From Nemopilema nomurai (lineage: Eukaryota > Cnidaria > Scyphozoa > Rhizostomeae > Rhizostomatidae): a stretch of 64,000 nt of DNA. The stretch spans positions 1,170,943 to 1,234,942 of the forward strand of contig ML133386.1 of assembly GCA_003864495.1 (NCBI GenBank), read 5' to 3'. The notes beneath the pieces were generated by a model. That model was not told where the DNA came from. It ran no database searches and saw only the letters and a program-made list of their open reading frames with translations. The position numbers and the translations under genes were made by a program. This document shows positions 47,822 to 60,858 of this stretch, in pieces (position 1 is the stretch's first letter; the number at the start of each line of letters is the position of its first letter).

Positions 47822-50800
47822 ATGGAATGTTCTCACTTAGAAACCTCTGTTGACGTATCGCCAGCATTTGTAAGGAAATTAACTTCGGAAAACAAGACAT
47901 CTTGGACCTGCTCAGGTAAATTCCTCTCTCTGTTGCTTGTTGAAGATCGTAAACTTTGCTTAATGATGACATCTCTGTGGAGGAGGTGGTTGATCAAATC
48001 GCTCATTCGGCTATACATCATTTTTTTCCTTCTCCTATCTTGCAAGGCTTAATAATTCAGTACGGTTTTTGCTGTAGTTTCGAAAAAAAATTTTATCCAA
48101 AAAAGAGTTGAGATTAACGAATTCGTCGAAGGCCATGACATTTACTAACATGACGTAATTTTGGCATGCACTTTTAAACGCCAACAACAACAAACCGCCA
48201 ACGCTGCCCTGTCTTTCAATATTGTCAATTTTTATTGACAAGTGGTCAAATGTCCTGCGAAAATGTTTCCTACTTTCAAATGCTAGCTTACTACCAAGGA
48301 GGACAGAATCTTGAATTCGACCGGCTTCCCATTACCGTTCTTGTGTGGGGTGAACCCTGGAGTTTCATACACGCGTCACATGATTCTTTGTTGGCCCGAC
48401 GCTTCTCAAAGTTTACAAAAATGTTCATTCTAGAAAAAGTACCGCATTAGGGGGCGATAAAAGTCACTCTCAGCCCTGGGGAAAATTAATGTCAAGAAAA
48501 TTCAAACTGTCAGAGAAATTTCCCGCAGCCATACAGAGACATTTTTTACAAAACATTGGGGCACGCATTAACTGTAACATAACGCTGTAACAAAGTATCA
48601 TCATGTTGGGGAATCAGCCTCTTTCTTATTTTTTTGACAAAATGTTGTTGCACTCTTGCCTGTCACTGCATCTCAGAGCTTGCCCTTAATTGACTGGAAA
48701 TTAATAGTGGTTTCAGATATTTTGTTCCAGGCTCCTTATTACCAATGTCTAATATTATCCATATTTTCTGAAAGAAATGTCACAAAATCCATATTTTTAG
48801 CTGTGTTTCCATGCCTTGCTTGATACTGTGTGTTATAAAAGATCTTCTTAATTTTGTGTTATACAATTTCTATTTTGTAAGGTCAGTTACACAAATGAGG
48901 ATTATAAATTGGGATAATGCAAAATGCCCTAATTTTGAAAGAACTCCTCCACAATTCAGATTTACTTTTTACCTAATGGAACATACCCATCAATGTCCAC
49001 TGTTTTCTATGGGCTTTTTGTTAAAATGATCAACCACTTTGAAAACATTTAATGGGGGCAATGCATCTACTGCAGATGAAATAATTTTTTCAACTTCATG
49101 TCTTTTTCTCTTTTGATGAACAGAAAAAAACAAATATTTTTCTTGCAAAGCATTTTTGCAAAATATTTTCTACAGAACTTTATGCCTGCATAATCTCTAG
49201 CTACAGCATAGTCACATGATAGGGTTGGTTTTCATGCCCTTTGGAGTTCCCCCCCCCCCCCAAATATATGTATTATAGTAGAAATGCAAGCATGTTGAAT
49301 GCACATCATTTGTTGTGAGTCAAATTAACTAGCACCAAAACCAAACATTAAACTCATCAAACTCATTTTACAAGTCTATGCATTGTAAATGCACCCTCAT
49401 GATTTTGAAAAAGGCCACAAAGGCACCCTTGGAATTCTTGTCCTGGATTATAGTGCAATAGTATCTTGTGGCTAACCTCCCCCTGACCTAAATCCTCTTT
49501 GTTAACTTTGGCACCCACATAGGGATGAATATCCCCTGGCCCCTCCTGTCAGGTCACTGCTGACCAGAAGTTGCCATGCAGTTTTGTGGGTGTCCACTCT
49601 GTTCAATTTTCATAAATTCCAATTTTCATAAATTCCTTGCAGTTGTACTTGGCATGGCAAGGTTTTGTTACTGTTTCATGTTGTAGCTCATGAAATTAGC
49701 ATCCTTCCATAGTATTATGGCTAATGGCACATAGAATTGACATGGTCTGTTTAGACCAACTCTTAAATTTCAACAGTATTTTTCCAGAAGTCTTGAAGTG
49801 CCCAGATTAAAGTATGACTGACTTACAAAGACAACTAGGGCAAACTATACTCTTGCCTGTCACAAACAAGGCTTCACTCTCTTTGCTGCAACCTAGTACC
49901 TGATACTCAAAGGTAGCCTTGAGAGGACATAGAAGCTGTGTCTATCAACCAGTTTCCTAGGCTTTCCTCTCAATGTGAAAACCAACTTACATTCATTTAT
50001 AGTTACTTGTAATAACAGAGAGCGAGCAACTTTCCTTTGTGCAAGTTACATCATTTTAGTGAAGAAGACCAAAGGCCTGAATATCATCTTTTTTGGCTAT
50101 ATAGAACATGATACAGATGGGACCATAATCTGCAAGTATCAAAGTGGCTCAGATTGGTCAAATATTGAGCCATTCAAGTGCAATGCTACTGAAGATCCAG
50201 CAATTGTGGTCTGATATATATGTAGTAGAATTGTAGAATGATATTGCATATCACTTTTGTGATAAGCTGCAAATTTCACCCCATTACTAATACTGCTATG
50301 CTGTGTATTGCCAGGTAAAAATGAGATAAGCAAGAGCAGTCCACCACCCAAGGATAACAAAATATGAGATTGCTGGGCATTGCCATATATGCTGAATTCA
50401 ACATACTGACTAATAATAAGAAACATGATGAATAAAATATACTGATAAACTGAATAATGAGATAAACTGTTCTACATGGAAGGAAACATACATACATACA
50501 TACATACATACAAATTTATTTTATAAGGAGGTTAAAATACTGACAGCTTTGCGAGCTGATGTGGACCTCCTATTTAAAGAAATACAAACTAAAGTAAAGA
50601 TATTAACCTATTTCTGTTGTTTCTATTAAAGTTAAAAATATATAAAATCAGAATCTTTCTTTAAAAATTGTCCCCTTCCTTTAGTAAATGAAATGGCATT
50701 TATCTTCTTTCGTTCATATTCAAGATTATTATATTCTCCTGTTGCTAATAAATTTTGATGCTAATTTTACATTGCTGATTGTGAAATAGAATGAAAATAA

Positions 50801-53800
50801 TACTTCTAAAAACCAAATTCAATATTGTGTCTGCCATCATCACTTTCATAAGAACTGGCTGGAATAATTTGATTGGGGGAAAGAGGCTAGGTTTTGTGTA
50901 AAAATTATTGCTCAATTGGACCTTGGCATACATTTGGTGTAAAGTTTGCATGGCATGCACCCTGTTCTAGGAACTTCTTTCAGAAAAGAATTAAAATGTT
51001 TATAGTGAGAACTGCAAGTTCATAGTTGTAACTGCAAGATTATAGTCGAGTCAGTTTACGGACAATCTCAGTAATGATCACTTTTTCACACCCAAGGCAA
51101 GTCAGTAAACAGTATTTCAGCCTGCATTATTTTCATTTGTTCTTGTTTTATAAGTGTATAAGCAGTAATTTTGCCAGCTAGCTATGGTGCTTCAAAGTGT
51201 GATCAGGACTCATTTGCTGGCAGAATAGATGTGGTATTCTTTATTTTGGCGCTAGTTTGAAAATTCACACAAAATTCCTGTCTGTCATATCATAGATGTC
51301 AAGATCACTGCTCCTTTTTAGATGTTTTATCAGCAGGGCTTTACAACATTATATAAAATCACATTTACAGTAGTCAGCTCAGCAAACACAACTTGTGCTT
51401 TATTTGTTCTCGATTATTGGCAAACATTGGGGGTTTATGGTCTTTTTCTTTTTACGAAAGCAATGCATATCAGTAACGGGTTTTCAGTTTCTTTTGAAGG
51501 GATTATCAAAATTGTAATTGTTGTTGCTGCTGTTCACAGCATAACATCAACTAGTGTTAGGATGGTAAAAAATGTTATCAAGCTGAGCTCTGCTACTATA
51601 TCCTGCCATAATTGCAAAATTCATAAGATTTATTAAGGGCATTTCTTGCACAATCAGTGCTTTTATCTGTCATATCCAGTCTTTTTCAATAGATAAATGT
51701 TGTACTGTACAATCACTTTTAAGGCCAAGAATAGCGGTTGCTTCCCAAATGTCCCAACCTTTTAAACATAAATACTATAAAGGTCCTTTTTGAACAAATT
51801 GGCATTTTGACTAACTGTTGTACATCAGTGTTGTACTTGGAACAAAGTTCTTCAGATGCCAAGCATCATCTGACTGGCAAGGTTGACAGGTCGATGCTGG
51901 GCAGTAGAGAATTGCCTTGGCTGCAATCTGATTGGTAAGTCAGTGGAAGTCAGTCTAAAGGCTCATAATAGCCCGCATTTAACAAAATTCTCACACTCTC
52001 CCTTTCAAAAATATTCAGCTTTATTGACCATGCATCACCTTGACTGACTTACAGAGACAATAGAAAAGTTAGAGAGTCCTAAAAAGCTTTGTTTGACTGC
52101 AAATTTTTCTAATTTATTTGACTGACTTATCAATCATGTTGCGAGCTTTACCCCTAATATCTTTGTTCTAATGATTTGTGCATTGAGCTGTACCTGAGCT
52201 GTAATTTATCAATGTATCATTTCTGTCATTCTTGTCAATTGCTCCTGGGCTAAAGGCAGGTGGGAGCTAAAAGGAATATTATCATTAATCAACATAGCAT
52301 AATTTCTGCTCTTGAGGGTCATAAAAAAATTGCTATATGAGGTAATTGATGATCATATTTGCATTAAAATTGTGACAAGTTGAATATTTTGACTGACTTC
52401 CGTAAGTTGAGTATGTCAGGCTGGATCCGCCCCTGACTTCATGTAACAGTTTAGAAACAAAGCATCACATCACAACATAGTTTCAACATCATATCACAGT
52501 CAAGCTTTTAGGTGCCATTGCAGGCTCAATATTTGACCAAGACCTCACAGTTCTGTTTCACACATTCTAATCTGCAATTGGAGATTTTTCTTTGTTTTTC
52601 TCATTTTGAGGTCATCATTTTTCCAAAAATTCATTTTTGCCAGTATAGTTGAGACATGAATTTATTTCTACAGTTAACTTTGAAAATAGGATGGGCTCAC
52701 ATTTGTTACTCATATTGATATTTATTAGGAAATGATACTTTTGTGTTTGTGTATCGCAATTGTAGTCTGAATCATCCTTATAACCTAAAATTTCTTGTGC
52801 AAGTGAATTCCACCTTTCAAACCTTTTGCTGTCTGCTTGTGTGAGCCTTTCCCCCTAGTGAACAAGCTGTAACTTGAAAGTCTATTTTTGAAAGTCTTAA
52901 CTTATAGTCTGAAATTGGTTCAGTTTGTAGAACAAACAGAAGCCCTTGGATCTGTTTAAAGTGTGGTGTGGTGAATTGTGGAAGGTAACAAAAACTTTAT
53001 CATCAATTTTGATAGAATCAAATAGTAATGGCATGTTTGCCCCAACAACAACACCTTATGCATTTGTTAACCTTTTCAAAAGAATAGTTTTAGCCTTGAT
53101 AACATCTGCTTTTTTAAACAAGGCAGTATTCATTGCTGTTAATCTTTTTGCAATTTGATTGAAAACTGTGTTATTCTGTGTTATTTTATTGTGAAACAGC
53201 CATTCTTATGCTGTTACTGCATGTGATAAATAATGATTCTAATGTATCATTTTACCTGATAACTGTTAACCCTTAAGTCTATTTTTAACAGCTTTCAGTC
53301 TATTTTTGACTTTATTTTCAGATACATAAATGCCCATGCAAAAACTCACTCAGAAAGTAGTGATGAACACTTTGTTTGCATGGACGCTTCTTTAATGGTG
53401 TTTTGGTAGGTGCCTATGCAATTTAGTTGCTTGCTGTGAATATTATAATCTTCTAAAGGCTCAATGTGTATGATTTTGATGTCACACATTTTGATATTTT
53501 GTTTTCACTTATTGTTTGTTATTAGCAAATATAGAACTGCCCAGATGCAGAACTGTTGCTAGCATGATGCAGATCTGGTGCTTGAATGATGCAGAACTGA
53601 TGCAGATTTTCAGGCGGCTCTTACCAGCCAGAAGCCTATTAAAGTTTAATAAAAGCTTCATGTGTTCTTATTTCTATAGAATGTTTTGTAAAGTTAGCCT
53701 TTATATCCATGCCTAGATTTTGAAGCTTAAACATTCACCAAATGACAAATAAATGCTTAAACTATATCAAATGTCATGTTATGTTTTTAATGCCATGTTG

Positions 53801-53905
53801 GATTTATCTTTCTAGCTATAAATGTGATGAATTTGTAATAAATGACACAAAAACTGGTGACGTGCAGTTGGTGCGAGACACACTTGAAGATGCAGCTGCA
53901 CAGTG
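47822..53905 (+). CDS. USP3: UBP-type zinc finger exons of USP3
   Basis: Four small exons spread over 6 kb build the ubiquitin-tail-binding zinc finger. Exon 2 (52924-52984) is only 61 nt and was located by phase: G from exon 1 plus TT gives Val in the C-S-V-C pair, followed by RTNRSPWICLKCGVVNCGR. Exon 3 supplies HAKTH and HFVCMD, and the exon 3/4 junction creates the first cysteine of CYKCDEF. All expected zinc ligands are present, so the finger should fold and bind the free C-terminus of ubiquitin. Exon 1 is separated by a 5-kb intron. Confidence 0.88.
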
Positions 53906-56900
53906 GTAATGTGACTTTCCTTATCTGAATTGTATTTGAAACATTTATTTATAAATGAACAAAATGCAATTTTTATTGAGTTTATTGCTTGGTATTCTTC
54001 CATGGTTCAAGTTCCATTTTTTCTTGTTAGTTCCAAGGGAAAGAAAAAACGGAAGATGTCAATTGACCCTGAGGACTCACCAAAGAAAAACAAGCATGAT
54101 GTATGTGTTCAAATTTACTATTGTTTAAGTCTTCTTTGTAATGATCTAGTGAATCAGCTTAAAGTCAAATGACCTTTTGTTTGTCTAGGTGGGTAAAAGG
54201 AAACTTGTATACAGCTCAAGGAAAATTGAACAGTATGCGAAATTAGTAGTCAGCTTGCTACCTCTTGTGTCATCTGATTGGTCCAAAGCGTAGACTTGAG
54301 TTTGCAGCATCCTGAATTCCAAAAAGATGTAAGCGTATTTAAGAGAGTTGCCTTTTAGTGCTGCCATTACATGCCAAGTGCTGATGGCTCAATTTTACTG
54401 CCAGCCTATCGAACATTGAGAGATGCTCGAACATTGCAAACGCTACTCTGTCACAAGCAACTAAATTACAATTCTTCACTCCTCTTTAATAGGAAAATGG
54501 CTTTATAAATGGCAGGATGCCTTCAAAGTATACACCCGGCTTGCGAAACCTTGGTAATACGTGCTTCATGAATGCAGTGTTGCAGTCTTTGAGGTATGCA
54601 GGGCCTTTCTTGTTGTTGGTGCCTTTAACAAGAAGGATGTTAATGCCTTTCGGCGTACGGCACAAGCGCCTTGCACTGCGTAAGTGCAATTTTTCAACAT
54701 TTGTGTCTTCTCTAATTCAATTGTTGTCAATCGATTCCATTTCTAGTAATCTGAAGCACTTTAGCTGCTACTTCAAGGAGATTCCTGCTATCGAGCTGAG
54801 GAGAAACCAGATGAACTGGTCGCTAAGAAGTACCACACGAGGAGTTATAAGCCTGATGACGTGTGAGTCACTCAACTGTCCCCTTCTACGTCCTTCGCTA
54901 GCAGCCGTCACTACAACTTTTCTCCAATTTCTCCATTGACTTATCTTGGTATTTCTCTCTATGACACAATTTACACGTCAGAGTAGCTCATTGCCCTGAC
55001 TGATTTCGGCACGTTTGTTATTTTTAAGAACTTTGCGTTGTATCTCTTTTATTTTAGGCTTGTTCGCCATTGTATTGACCTTTATTCTCTGTACAGGGCA
55101 TCATGGGTATTGAATTCAACTGTTCTTTGCAGGTCGCTAGTTGAAGAACTTCGAAAGATCTTGTGTGCTCTTTGGCATGGCTCTTCAGCAACTATTTCCC
55201 CAGATGAGCTATTCGCTGTTGTTTGGAAAGTTGTTCCCCGTTTTCGGTATGTCGCCCTTTCTGCATAATCCACAAGTGCAACTTCTCCTGGAACCATTTT
55301 CATCTTTTGTGTCAATGGGGTATTTGTGCATCTGGGTGGTTTTACGCAATTTTCTAAAAAATTTATTTCTAACCTTCTGTTTTCAACTTTCAGTCGTGCT
55401 GCTTTTAACTGTCAGTAACTATTAATCTCACTCGATTCGAATTATTACGGTTTCCAAGCCTTACGAAATCCTGCTGCCAATATTTGATTCATATCCGTTT
55501 TTCTATTTTTCCTTATTAATAATGGAATCTTTAATAGAATATTTTTCCTAAATCACAATTGAAGTTGCCTGAACTCCTTTTCTCATTTTCATGATTATAC
55601 AGAATTTTTACTGGATCCGAAACATTTTCTCTCTGGGATCCGTGTGCCATCTGTTTTGACCCTGATGATTTTGACCTTTGTTACCACCTGATGGAGTAGT
55701 GCGGTTTTCCATGCAAGTTTTTTGCGGTTCAGTATACGTTTATGGTATGTGACACCCAAATGTCATTATTGTGCATACCGTAAGTTTTATATCATGCATA
55801 CTATAAGTTGCGGCTTGTTGCAGCGGGTATCAACAGCACGATGCGCACGAATTTATGCATTATTTGCTGGACCGGGTTCACACTGAGCTTTTGCAGAGTA
55901 CCAAGTTCAGCAATGGCAAAGATACCATCGTCACCAGTATTTTTGGGGGAAACTTGCAGAGCGAGGTTTGTTGCTACGTTTCGCAAGATATTTAGTGTGG
56001 CTCATTAACGCGCATTTTGCGTGAGTATGCTGCATGACAGAGAAGTGTGCCAACTCTTACGTGGACCAATGCCTGTATGGAACTGTATTGGCCAGAGTGT
56101 CCCGGACTGCAGATCTGCGGTGACTGACCACGTTGCCCTGGTCCCCTGTGATTGATTACATGCTTGCGATTCCTTGAAATCGTTTCCATTAAGAATTTGT
56201 TCTGTTGCAATGCTGCAGGCAACATTTGCTTCGTAGTCGCATCGAAATAAAGGATATGGAACGCAACTTGCTCATCGCTAATCGTGTTGTGTGAATACCC
56301 TTCAAACTTATTCAATTAAAGTGTCGATTTGGTTGAGAAATTCGCAACATCGTGTTTATAGACCCAGTATATTTTTTCTTGCTATTACACACTCAACGGT
56401 TTAGCGTATCGAAAGGTTGTCACAACTGATGAAGTCCTTCGACGGAAATTATAAAACACTTTCCCATTAGAACTCGTTGCTTCAGAAAAGAGATTTGAAT
56501 CCCTGCTTACTGCACCTGAACCTGCGCGAATGTTACTTAAGTCTGTTGTGATTTTTCTCGCAGGTCACATGTTTGCAGTGCAAGCATTTATCCAAGAAGC
56601 AGGAAGTGTACCTGGGTTGGTTTTGAAGTTTCTTGCCTTGTTTGTAATGTTGTTGCTCAACTTGGCTTGTATTTACAACGTCTGCTTTGCCTGACTTCCA
56701 TTGCCTCCAGATTCCCGCTAAACCTCGGCACCCTGAGTAGATGGGACTGCATGCACTGTTCTCCGCAGCAATTTTACTCTGTTTCTGATTGATGTTATTA
56801 CAAAAAACGATTGCTAACAATAAAATATTATATTTATCAAATTCTTCTTCAGCTTGTTGTGTAAGTGTGCTAGGAACAATGACTAAATGTATCGGTTCTT

Positions 56901-59900
56901 GTTAATGCCAGTATTAATAAGGAATTCTAATGCAAGTATTAATAAGGAATTCTAATGCAAGTATTAATAAGGAATTCTAATGCCAGTATTGATTAGGAAT
57001 TCTAATGCCAGTATTGATAGGGAATTCTAATGCCAGTAATCATCTCGTAGACATGTCGTTGGACATCCCCTACCGCTACCACACCCACAGCCATGGCCAC
57101 AGCCACAAATCAAAGCATACGAAACCATGCTTCCTTACAGGTTCGTCATGTGCTCCTCTTCTGTCTTCATTTTATCAACTTAATTCGAAGCGCGTAGAAT
57201 GCTGTTTATACAACAAAGATCGCTGCATCTTAGGAAGTCCGTTTAAAGAACTAAGGTTAGAAAGAAGCATCGTTTCGTCGCCCAAACTAAAATTTGTCAT
57301 GTTTATATGATGACATGATCACGTCCTCGATGATGTGTATCCCATTTGGTTCGCTAATATCACCGCTACGTGCCGTTTCCTCGCTCGCGCAGCCAGCGTC
57401 CCTCGACGAACCAAGAAGTGCTTGATATTCCCCTGGTTTCGAGGCCAAGCCTCCTTCACATTACAGCACCCTAGACAGCGAGAACGTTCAATCAAAGAGA
57501 GTTTCCCAAGTAGAGTAGTGACTGCTATGCAAATGTAGGTGTGTCCTTTGAAAAACAGGAACTTTGTACCTGAAACCCTTTCTTTCTCATATCATGGTGG
57601 TGTTCATTTTACTGTTGCCTCGATAACCCGATTGAATAAGCCAAGGATTCTTCTAGGTGCGTTCACATGGCCTTGGCTGCTCTGCTCTGCTCTACTGCTG
57701 CTGCGGTCCCCTTTGCATATTTTGCCCGTGTATAAACTTTTCTCTTCTACTTGGCCTGTTTCCATCTAATAGCTCATGATAATTATGGCTTTTCATTTTC
57801 GCATAGTGAACCATTTTTGTCGCTTCTAAAGAATGAACTACTTCATTGTTTGCATCATTTTCTTCGAAAAAGTATCCAAGTGGCCTGATTTCCCGCCTGT
57901 TTTTCACAACACGCATCAGGTTCCTGGCGTTGTCCAGTGCGTTAAATGCCAGCTTTTCATCGGCGCGCTCGTCGGAGGAGCGATGGGCCTTGTCTCGGCC
58001 TGCTAATGATGGAAGCGGTTTGTACTTATTGAAAAGGCCCGGCGTCAAGATGGCTTTGGTCTTAGAGGTCGTCGTGCGGCCCAGAGGCTTCAAGTGACTT
58101 GGTATCCGGCAAACGTCGGAACCATCATAGTTGTCATCTTTATAAGTCTGCGTTTGTTTCTCACACATTCCACGCTATTTCATATTCACGTGGTTCAACC
58201 GACAATCTTTCGCACGAATGCCACTCGCGTGTAGTAAGGAAGTTTAACAAATACTTTGCAGTTTGTGCATTCTCGTTTTTGAATTTTTTGTTTCGCAACA
58301 ACAAGAGTCGAACTGCCCCAGAGGGTCTCGCGCCACTTTTAATCGTCCTTTTCGACGACACAGTTCATGTGAAGCAATTCGAATGATAATTGTTATCAGT
58401 TCCTTTTGGGAGCTGTTATTGCAACGGGAATCGAAAGATCTCCCACCTGATTCTCTGCGTCGCCCTAGCAACAGATATCAGTGTGTTTTGCCCACACGTC
58501 TATGCCCAGCCCATGCCTGTAAGTCTGGATAAGTTCGCTTTCACTTGTAAGGCCCGTTGTCAAAGGCGTCGTAAGCCTAGTCGCTCTAACTTTCAAATAC
58601 TGGTACGCTAGACATACAAGCGGTTTCTCATAGACCTCTGAAATACATTGAATACATCGAGATCAAGTAGCTTTCTCCTACAATGTTTCCTCGAAACTAA
58701 CCCTAAATAAATGAGTCGCAAGCATGGTATTCTTTCTTTATGTATGTGCTAAAGGCCCCCCTTATGGTAACATCAGCCTCCAATGGTTTCAGCAAGATTT
58801 AGTCTTACCGCCAGCATTTGTCTGCTTTAATCTGCACCGTAGAAGAAAGTGAAACAGTTTGTTTTTCCCTCTACTTAAAAGTGACGTTTAGCTTTCCTGA
58901 CTTTCTCGTCTCAAAAATAGTTTTTCAATTCTTTCTTTATCTTTCGAGCTCGGCACTCTCGGGATCCGTTGATCGCATCGATGTATAAATGTTTGCTTAC
59001 CGCTCTTATATAAGATCTTATTAGACCGCTATCGTAGTGACAAATGCTAGTTCTGGTTGACTGCCAAAATGTACTTCTGCTCCAATGCTAATTTTCCCTA
59101 TGTATTTCTTTGATGACGTTTGCATTTCACAACATTCTTCACGTAATCTTCCTCGGCCTGTTTGCTTTAACTTCAGAGAGCCTAGATGCCTAACTTGTCG
59201 TATTTTACCAAGTTCTCACTGCTGCATCAAATCGTCCTTTCCAGATTGTTTACAAAGATTCATTGATGTGGAAGAGTTGGGAGAAACTGAAAGGTACATG
59301 TGTCCAAAGTGCAAGAAGCGGCAGCCATCTACGAAGAAGTTCTGGTTGACGAGTCTTTCCAACGTATGCCGTTATTTTCTTGAGTTCTTGTTTGTTAATG
59401 TACTCGTCATTTCTGTTTCCTTTTGTATTTTAAGAGGTCTTCTTTCTCTCCAAAAGGTCCTCTGTTTGCACCTGAAGCGCTTTAGATTTTCACAGTTTGG
59501 GCGTAGTAAAGTTGACACTTACGTGAAGTTTCCTTTGCAAGACCTCAATATGAACCCGTATGCACTGCGACAATCCCAGGTAAGATTCATTATCTTGCTG
59601 TTTTTTTGAGAAAGAAAATCAACATAACAAGATCTGAAACTCAAGCTCAAAACCCTGTTAAACTGAAAAAAGTTCAAGGTTTTGATCTGCTCAACAGAAC
59701 TCAAAAAACTTAAACGCTTGGAATTTGGAACTGTGGGAAGGGAACTGATTCAAGTGCCAGCTTGCCGATTGGCCAAGCTTGCAAGGTTGTCACATGAACA
59801 CACCAAGCTGTGGCGAAATACCGTTTGCCCCGGGGGTTCGTGAAAAGTTCGCTTGTCGTGCTGTTGATCTTTGTCAATGCTCTTTGTTTCAGCGACATAA

Positions 59901-60858
59901 AGAAAATCGACCGTCTGCCAAGAGCAATATCTACGACCTGGCTGCGGTTGTCGTTCACCACGGCGGCGGGTGAGCCTTTTGCCAATGCATGATCTGCTTA
60001 TCTCCTTCAGCGTAACACATTGTAAGAAATTACTTCAATCGCTTTTTTCAAACTGAGAAGCTCTCATTTGGAATCAGCAAGGATCATTAAGAGCTAATTT
60101 CCCATATGTTGGGCATTGACTCCCCCAAACCCGACCCCACCCCCCCCCCCCCTTTCAGTTGCACCCATCGGCCTCCTTCAGGCCTTTGCCAAACTTCACA
60201 GAAGGTGCTTTTTCTTGTAACACTCAATTTTTGCTTTCTTATTCGCTAACTCAACATGTTTCTTTATGTTGTCATCTTTATTTTTTTCCCTTTTGATTCC
60301 AGTGTTTCTTTCGTTTCAGGCTAACTTCAGGTCATTACACGGCGTATGCATGGCATGAAGGTATCCCTTGCCATTCTTACTAGTTTTGCATTCGTCGTCT
60401 TCCTATTCCATATTTCATCTCAACCTGAGCCCGGGTTTCCCTATTATTCTTTGTATATCCACTATCCGCAGATACCTTGCACCGTTTTCTTAAACCCACT
60501 GCCTTATTTAGAATTGACTATATTTGCACTACTGTGACAAAGCTGTCTTAACTTACAAGGCAAAAGCTCTCATGAGTGATGTCTCGTACTGTATCACATT
60601 GCTAGAACGCTCTTTAGCAATGACCCGCTAAAAAGGCGCCAATTGCTAATCATTAGTGATGCTAAAGGATGCAGTGCTATTGTGTGTAACGCGTTCTGCC
60701 TTTATGTGACAGGCTCGTGGTACCACTTCAACGACAGCTGCGTCAGTTTGGTCAGCGAGGAAGCCGTAGCAAGGTGCAAGGCCTATATACTTTTTTACAC
60801 TCGACGGCATCCTGAAACGGCGACAGTTGAGAAAATTAAAGGAAAGTTAGCATCGTGA
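47822..60858 (+). CDS. USP3: Ubiquitin carboxyl-terminal hydrolase 3 (USP3) with one frame break
   Basis: USP3 removes ubiquitin from histones H2A/H2B and DNA-damage factors in the nucleus. Sixteen exons: 47822-47915, 52924-52984, 53322-53405, 53816-53905, 54031-54100, 54493-54593, 54747-54862, 55133-55246, 55824-55965, 56564-56615, 57051-57140, 59245-59363, 59457-59579, 59893-59969, 60320-60360, 60713-60858. They total 1,520 nt; one restored base would give 506 residues, against about 520 in human USP3. An N-terminal UBP zinc finger starts MECSHL and includes CSVC, CLKCGVVNCGR, HAKTH and CYKC. A KKKRK basic patch follows. The catalytic Cys box is GLRNLGNTCFMNAVLQSL, the QQHDAHEFMHYLL box is in exon 9, zinc-ribbon cysteines are CLQC and CPKC, and the His box is SGHYTAYAWHEG. 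All phases agree except within exon 7 (near 54799), where one base is missing. Confidence 0.93.
47916..52923 (+). other. First intron of USP3, 5 kb, AT-rich
   Basis: No exon or RNA gene is evident. The stretch 48,450-52,900 is more AT-rich than the flanks and holds a poly-C run (about 49249-49261), a CATA microsatellite (50486-50511) and a recurring motif GACTGACTTACARAGACAA (about 49808 and 52042, with shorter relatives near 52125 and 52389). That motif may mark the ends of an old non-coding element. Confidence 0.5.
50486..50511. repeat. CATA tetranucleotide microsatellite
   Basis: About six copies of CATA in tandem inside USP3 intron 1. Confidence 0.95.
54747..54862 (+). CDS. USP3: USP3 exon 7 containing a one-base frame break
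   Basis: The 5' part reads SNLKHFSCYFKEIPAIELR, which matches the USP family closely. After 54798 the expected continuation (EKPDELVAKKYHTRSYKPDD, then VSLVEEL on exon 8) is in the next frame. The exon is 116 nt where 117 is required by the phases on both sides. Without correction the frame ends in a premature stop just downstream. Everything else in the gene is intact. Confidence 0.8.
56905..57040. repeat. 25-bp minisatellite ending at a splice acceptor
   Basis: About 5.5 copies of a unit reading GCCAGTATTAATAAGGAATT plus CTAAT. The last partial copy stops 10 bases before exon 11 of USP3 (starts 57051), so the array provides most of the sequence where the branch point and pyrimidine tract should lie. 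Confidence 0.95.
57692..58168 (-). CDS. Hypothetical single-exon protein in USP3 intron, antisense
   Basis: An open frame of 158 codons on the minus strand starts at ATG 58168 and ends at TAG 57692, inside the USP3 intron between exons 11 and 12. It begins MCEKQTQTYKDDNYDGSDVC, has a basic middle (LTPGLFNKYKPLPSLAGRDK), a charged helix-prone part (LAFNALDNARNLMRVVKNRR) and an end rich in His, Arg and Gln. The third-base pattern is more coding-like than in random frames. There is no signal peptide and no recognised domain. It could be a nested gene, the last exon of a minus-strand gene, or a chance frame. Confidence 0.35.
   Translation of the reverse strand: MCEKQTQTYKDDNYDGSDVCRIPSHLKPLGRTTTSKTKAILTPGLFNKYKPLPSLAGRDKAHRSSDERADEKLAFNALDNARNLMRVVKNRREIRPLGYFFEENDANNEVVHSLEATKMVHYAKMKSHNYHELLDGNRPSRREKFIHGQNMQRGPQQQ

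Noticed and set aside
49808..52063. Repeated GACTGACTTACARAGACAA motif as ends of one transposon
   Set aside because: Both copies are in the same orientation, and no coding remnant or target-site duplication is visible between them.
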